Source: Woeseia sp. (GTDB lineage: Bacteria > Pseudomonadota > Gammaproteobacteria > Steroidobacterales > Woeseiaceae). From it: a DNA stretch of 8,346 nt. The notes beneath the pieces are model-generated. The model was not told the DNA's origin. It saw only the letters and a list, made by a program, of their open reading frames with translations, and did not search any database. The translations under genes and the position numbers were made by a program. Position 1 is the stretch's first letter, and every line of letters begins with the position of its first letter. Shown one piece after another: positions 6,001 to 8,346 of this stretch. The DNA lies in the NCBI GenBank assembly GCA_018701055.1, contig JABIUH010000428.1, positions 1 to 8,346 on the forward strand. Direction: 5' to 3'.

Positions 6001-7535
6001 TATTCGTCGCCGTCCTGGTCATCATGTTTGCGTTTTTGGCGTTCAAGAATATCGGTAATTGCGGCCGGGCCTGCAGATAACGCCGATTGTTTTTGCTCCG
6101 CGAGTTCCGCTTCGCGTTGTCGCTTTTCGTTCTCGATCCTTTCATTTCTTGATTCGAACCGAATTCGAGCGCGTTCCGCACGTGCTTTCTCATCGGCCAG
6201 TTCTTGAATTCTTGCTTTGGCATTGCGAAAGCTTGCCGTGAGCGGTATATGGCTCGGACAAACCAAGTCGCAACAGCCACACTCGATGCAGTCTGTCAGT
6301 CCATGTGCTCGCAGCTTATTTTCGTTGTCGGCGGAGGCATGCCAAAACAATTGTTGCGGCAATAGTTGAATGGGGCAGACGGTGGCACATTCACCGCAGC
6401 GAATGCAGGGTTGTTCGGCACCGATGGGGCGGGTTTGGTTGAGGACGAGAATACAGTTTGTCGCTTTCACAAGCGGCACATCGTCTGTGGTGACGGATTT
6501 TCCGCACATCGGTCCGCCGATGATAAGTTGCTCCGCCTGATCCGTGTAACCGCCGGCACTCGCAATAATATCGCCGACTGTCGTGCCGATTCTCGCGACG
6601 ACATTCATCGGCGTGGCAACTCCTGGACCGCTCACGGTGGTTATGCGGGAAATCAATGGCTCTCCCTCGCAAATCCAACGATAAATAGCGGCAGCCGTAC
6701 CAACGTTTTGCACAACACAACCGACGTCCGTCGGTAAGCCGCCGCTTGGGACTTCGCGATTGGTCACCAGTTGGACCAGTTGATCTTCACCGCCGGACGG
6801 GTAAATGGTCGGTATTTGTTTTAGCGTTATCCGCGCATCGTCGAGCGTTGCCATGGCCTCTCCGATCGCGGCAATGGCCTCTGGCTTATCACTTTCGATG
6901 ACAACGAAACAACTTGTCACGTTGAGTGCATGCATTAGGATTTGCGCGCCGCCCAATACTTCTGCGGCCTGTTCGCGCATTAGCAGATCATCGCAGCTGA
7001 TGTAGGGTTCGCATTCAACGCCGTTGAGAATCAGATATTCCAACGGCATTGTTGCCGCCTGCATCAGTTTTTGACCGGTCGGGAATACTGCGCCGCCGAG
7101 CCCAACGATGCCGCCCGCCAGTATCTGTTGTCGCAAGGCGTCCGGTGTCAGAGTGTTGAAGGGTGCTGGCGCGTCAACCGGAACAATCGATTGATCCTCT
7201 CCGTCACATTCGATCACGATGCAAGGTGCGGAGTCTCCACGTCGACGAGATACTGGCCAGGGTTCAATTGCGAGGACTTTTCCCGAAGACGATGCGTGCA
7301 CCGGTGCGCTTAAGGATCCATCCGCTTGTGCGATTAGCTGACCTTTCAGTACATGTTCGCCAATGCCGACGATAGGGTGTGCGGGCTCACCGACATGTTG
7401 CTGTATTGGCAAAATTAACTGCTGCGGAATGGGTAATACTTGGACCGCAATGGCCGTCGACGCGGCTTTCTCGTCATCGAGTCGCAGCCCACCATGTAAA
7501 TTGCCAAGATCATAAGTTGCTGCACCCGAACTCAT
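6000..7535 (-). CDS. rsxC: Electron transport complex subunit RsxC/RnfC
   Basis: RsxC is the peripheral cytoplasmic subunit related to the NADH-binding NuoF and to NqrA; it passes electrons between NADH and RsxB. With the ATG at 7535, which overlaps the rsxB stop (ATGA), the protein has 511 residues; longer upstream frames would run into rsxB. It shows the N-terminal HGGLRLDD, the nucleotide/flavin-binding-like region GGIVGLGGAVFPTGQKL (141-157) and LNGVECEPYISCDD (170-183), and two [4Fe-4S] motifs: Cys377/380/383/387 and Cys416/419/422/426. The C-terminal tail (about 438-511) is charged, rich in Arg, Glu, Lys and Ala, and probably a helix or coiled coil. It is much shorter than the long Ala/Lys repeat tail of E. 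coli RsxC (about 740 residues). Confidence 0.97.
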   Translation of the reverse strand: MSSGAATYDLGNLHGGLRLDDEKAASTAIAVQVLPIPQQLILPIQQHVGEPAHPIVGIGEHVLKGQLIAQADGSLSAPVHASSSGKVLAIEPWPVSRRRGDSAPCIVIECDGEDQSIVPVDAPAPFNTLTPDALRQQILAGGIVGLGGAVFPTGQKLMQAATMPLEYLILNGVECEPYISCDDLLMREQAAEVLGGAQILMHALNVTSCFVVIESDKPEAIAAIGEAMATLDDARITLKQIPTIYPSGGEDQLVQLVTNREVPSGGLPTDVGCVVQNVGTAAAIYRWICEGEPLISRITTVSGPGVATPMNVVARIGTTVGDIIASAGGYTDQAEQLIIGGPMCGKSVTTDDVPLVKATNCILVLNQTRPIGAEQPCIRCGECATVCPIQLLPQQLFWHASADNENKLRAHGLTDCIECGCCDLVCPSHIPLTASFRNAKARIQELADEKARAERARIRFESRNERIENEKRQREAELAEQKQSALSAGPAAITDILERQKRKHDDQDGDE

Positions 7536-8035
7536 GTTGCAGGCACCAATTGGATGCAATCGACCGGGCAGGGCGCGATGCACAATTCGCAGCCGGTACA
7601 CTCGGTTTCGATCACTGTGTGCATGAATTGATGTGCGCCAATGATGGCGTCAACCGGGCACGCGTCCTTACAATGTGTACATCCAATACATTCGGCTTCT
7701 GTTATTCGCGCGACGCCCGGCGTGACATGTGATTCCGCCAGTGGTTTCGCGTCAACTCCCAGCAGGTCCGCGAGTCGTTGCACGGTGTCATCACCACCGG
7801 GCGGACACAAATTGATTGCGGCGGCGCCAGAGACGATGGCCTCGGCATAAGGGCGACACCCCGGAAACCCGCACTGGGCACATTGTGTTTGCGGTAATAA
7901 TGCATCGACTTTTTCGATAATTTCATTGGCGTCTCCGGGCAAACGCCGGGATGTATAGCCAAGCATATAGCCGGCGAAAACGGCTATGCCCGCAATAATA
8001 GCGATAGCGGTCAGTATTGATGTGAACATGTTCAT
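7532..8035 (-). CDS. rsxB: Electron transport complex subunit RsxB/RnfB (ferredoxin-like)
   Basis: RsxB is the iron-sulfur subunit that exchanges electrons with soluble ferredoxin and RsxC. The 167-residue product has an N-terminal transmembrane helix (about residues 5-27), then a [4Fe-4S] domain with Cys52, Cys55, Cys60 and Cys77 (CAQCGFPGCRPYAEAI), and two bacterial ferredoxin motifs: Cys116/119/122/126 and Cys146/149/152/156, each followed by Pro. It is the short, two-ferredoxin-motif form usual in gammaproteobacteria. The ATG at 8035 directly abuts the rsxA stop codon; an in-frame ATG two codons later is the only close alternative. No strong ribosome binding site is seen, so coupling to rsxA is likely. 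Confidence 0.97.
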   Translation of the reverse strand: MNMFTSILTAIAIIAGIAVFAGYMLGYTSRRLPGDANEIIEKVDALLPQTQCAQCGFPGCRPYAEAIVSGAAAINLCPPGGDDTVQRLADLLGVDAKPLAESHVTPGVARITEAECIGCTHCKDACPVDAIIGAHQFMHTVIETECTGCELCIAPCPVDCIQLVPAT

Positions 8036-8346
8036 CTAGAGACGGGCCATGCCGGAAAATCCCATGAAAGCGAGTGACATTATCCCGGCCGTCATTAACG
8101 CAATTGCCGTTCCACGGAATGGCCTTGGGATATCGCAGGACTGAAGTCGCTCGCGAATCGCAGCAAACAAAACTAACACCAGCGCAAATCCGCCGGCGGC
8201 CCCAAAACCGTAAAAGACCGACTGAAAAAAATCCTCGGCGTCGCGCACGTTGAGCAACGCAACACCGAGCACCGCGCAATTGGTTGCGATAAGGGGGATA
8301 TATATTCCCAGTATCTGATGTAGCAATGGGCTTAGCCGGCGCACCA
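8036..8346 (-). CDS. rsxA: Electron transport complex subunit RsxA/RnfA, C-terminal half
   Basis: The reading frame is open to the right edge of the window, so this is the last 102 or so codons of a gene of about 193 codons; its start lies outside. The sequence aligns from memory with E. coli RsxA: VRRLSPLLHQILGIYIPLIA, then TNCAVLGVALLN, GFALVLVLFAAIRERL, PFRGTAIALMTAGIMSLAF and MGFSGMARL at the end. The TNC cysteine is the one expected to help hold the iron-sulfur cluster between RsxA and RsxE. RsxA is a six-helix inner-membrane subunit; the visible part covers roughly the last three helices. The TAG stop abuts the rsxB start. Confidence 0.96.
   Translation of the reverse strand, partial: VRRLSPLLHQILGIYIPLIATNCAVLGVALLNVRDAEDFFQSVFYGFGAAGGFALVLVLFAAIRERLQSCDIPRPFRGTAIALMTAGIMSLAFMGFSGMARL

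Noticed and set aside
7536..7601. Extension of rsxC by 22 codons upstream to a start at 7601
   Set aside because: It would overlap the essential C-terminus of rsxB, its residues do not resemble RsxC, and the ATG at 7535 overlapping the rsxB stop is a typical coupled start.

Overview
The window reads as one co-directional block of genes, all transcribed leftward on the minus strand, from a gammaproteobacterium. The strongest clue is the order rsxA-rsxB-rsxC-rsxD-rsxG-rsxE-nth (the rnf electron transport operon ending in endonuclease III), the arrangement of Escherichia coli and relatives. Genes use TGA, TAA and TAG as stops and TGG for tryptophan, so the standard bacterial code applies. No tRNA, rRNA, CRISPR array or mobile element was seen.

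Layout from right to left (the direction of transcription). At 8346-3631 lies the Rnf complex: the C-terminal half of rsxA (cut by the window edge), then complete rsxB, rsxC, rsxD, rsxG and rsxE. Most junctions overlap by 1-4 bases or are separated by about 10 bases or less, which suggests translational coupling. nth follows after 12 bases and overlaps a small DUF1841 gene through a shared ATGA. An 85-base spacer, holding an imperfect palindrome and a weak possible -10 element, separates this from a second cluster: an MNIO-family (DUF692) multinuclear iron oxidase gene (bufB/hvfB-like), its DUF2063 partner gene (bufC/hvfC-like), and a DoxX-family membrane protein gene. A very strong stem-loop follows doxX. 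The window ends in the first 35 codons of another membrane-anchored protein.

The Rnf genes encode a membrane complex that couples electron transfer between NADH and ferredoxin (or the SoxR-reducing reaction) to ion movement. RsxB and RsxC carry iron-sulfur clusters, RsxG and RsxD carry covalent FMN, and RsxA/RsxE are the six-helix membrane core. Nth is an iron-sulfur DNA glycosylase. The second cluster resembles the bufferin/Hvf systems, in which BufB with BufC modifies cysteines of a small secreted peptide that binds copper.

Two things are odd in that second cluster. The small precursor peptide gene expected just before bufB is absent. The doxX gene carries an in-frame TGA exactly where a conserved tryptophan is expected. 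The cluster may therefore be decaying, may serve a precursor encoded elsewhere, or the stop may be a sequence error. DUF1841 is also notable for three HxxxH motifs, which suggests an uncharacterised metal-binding protein beside this metal-related cluster.
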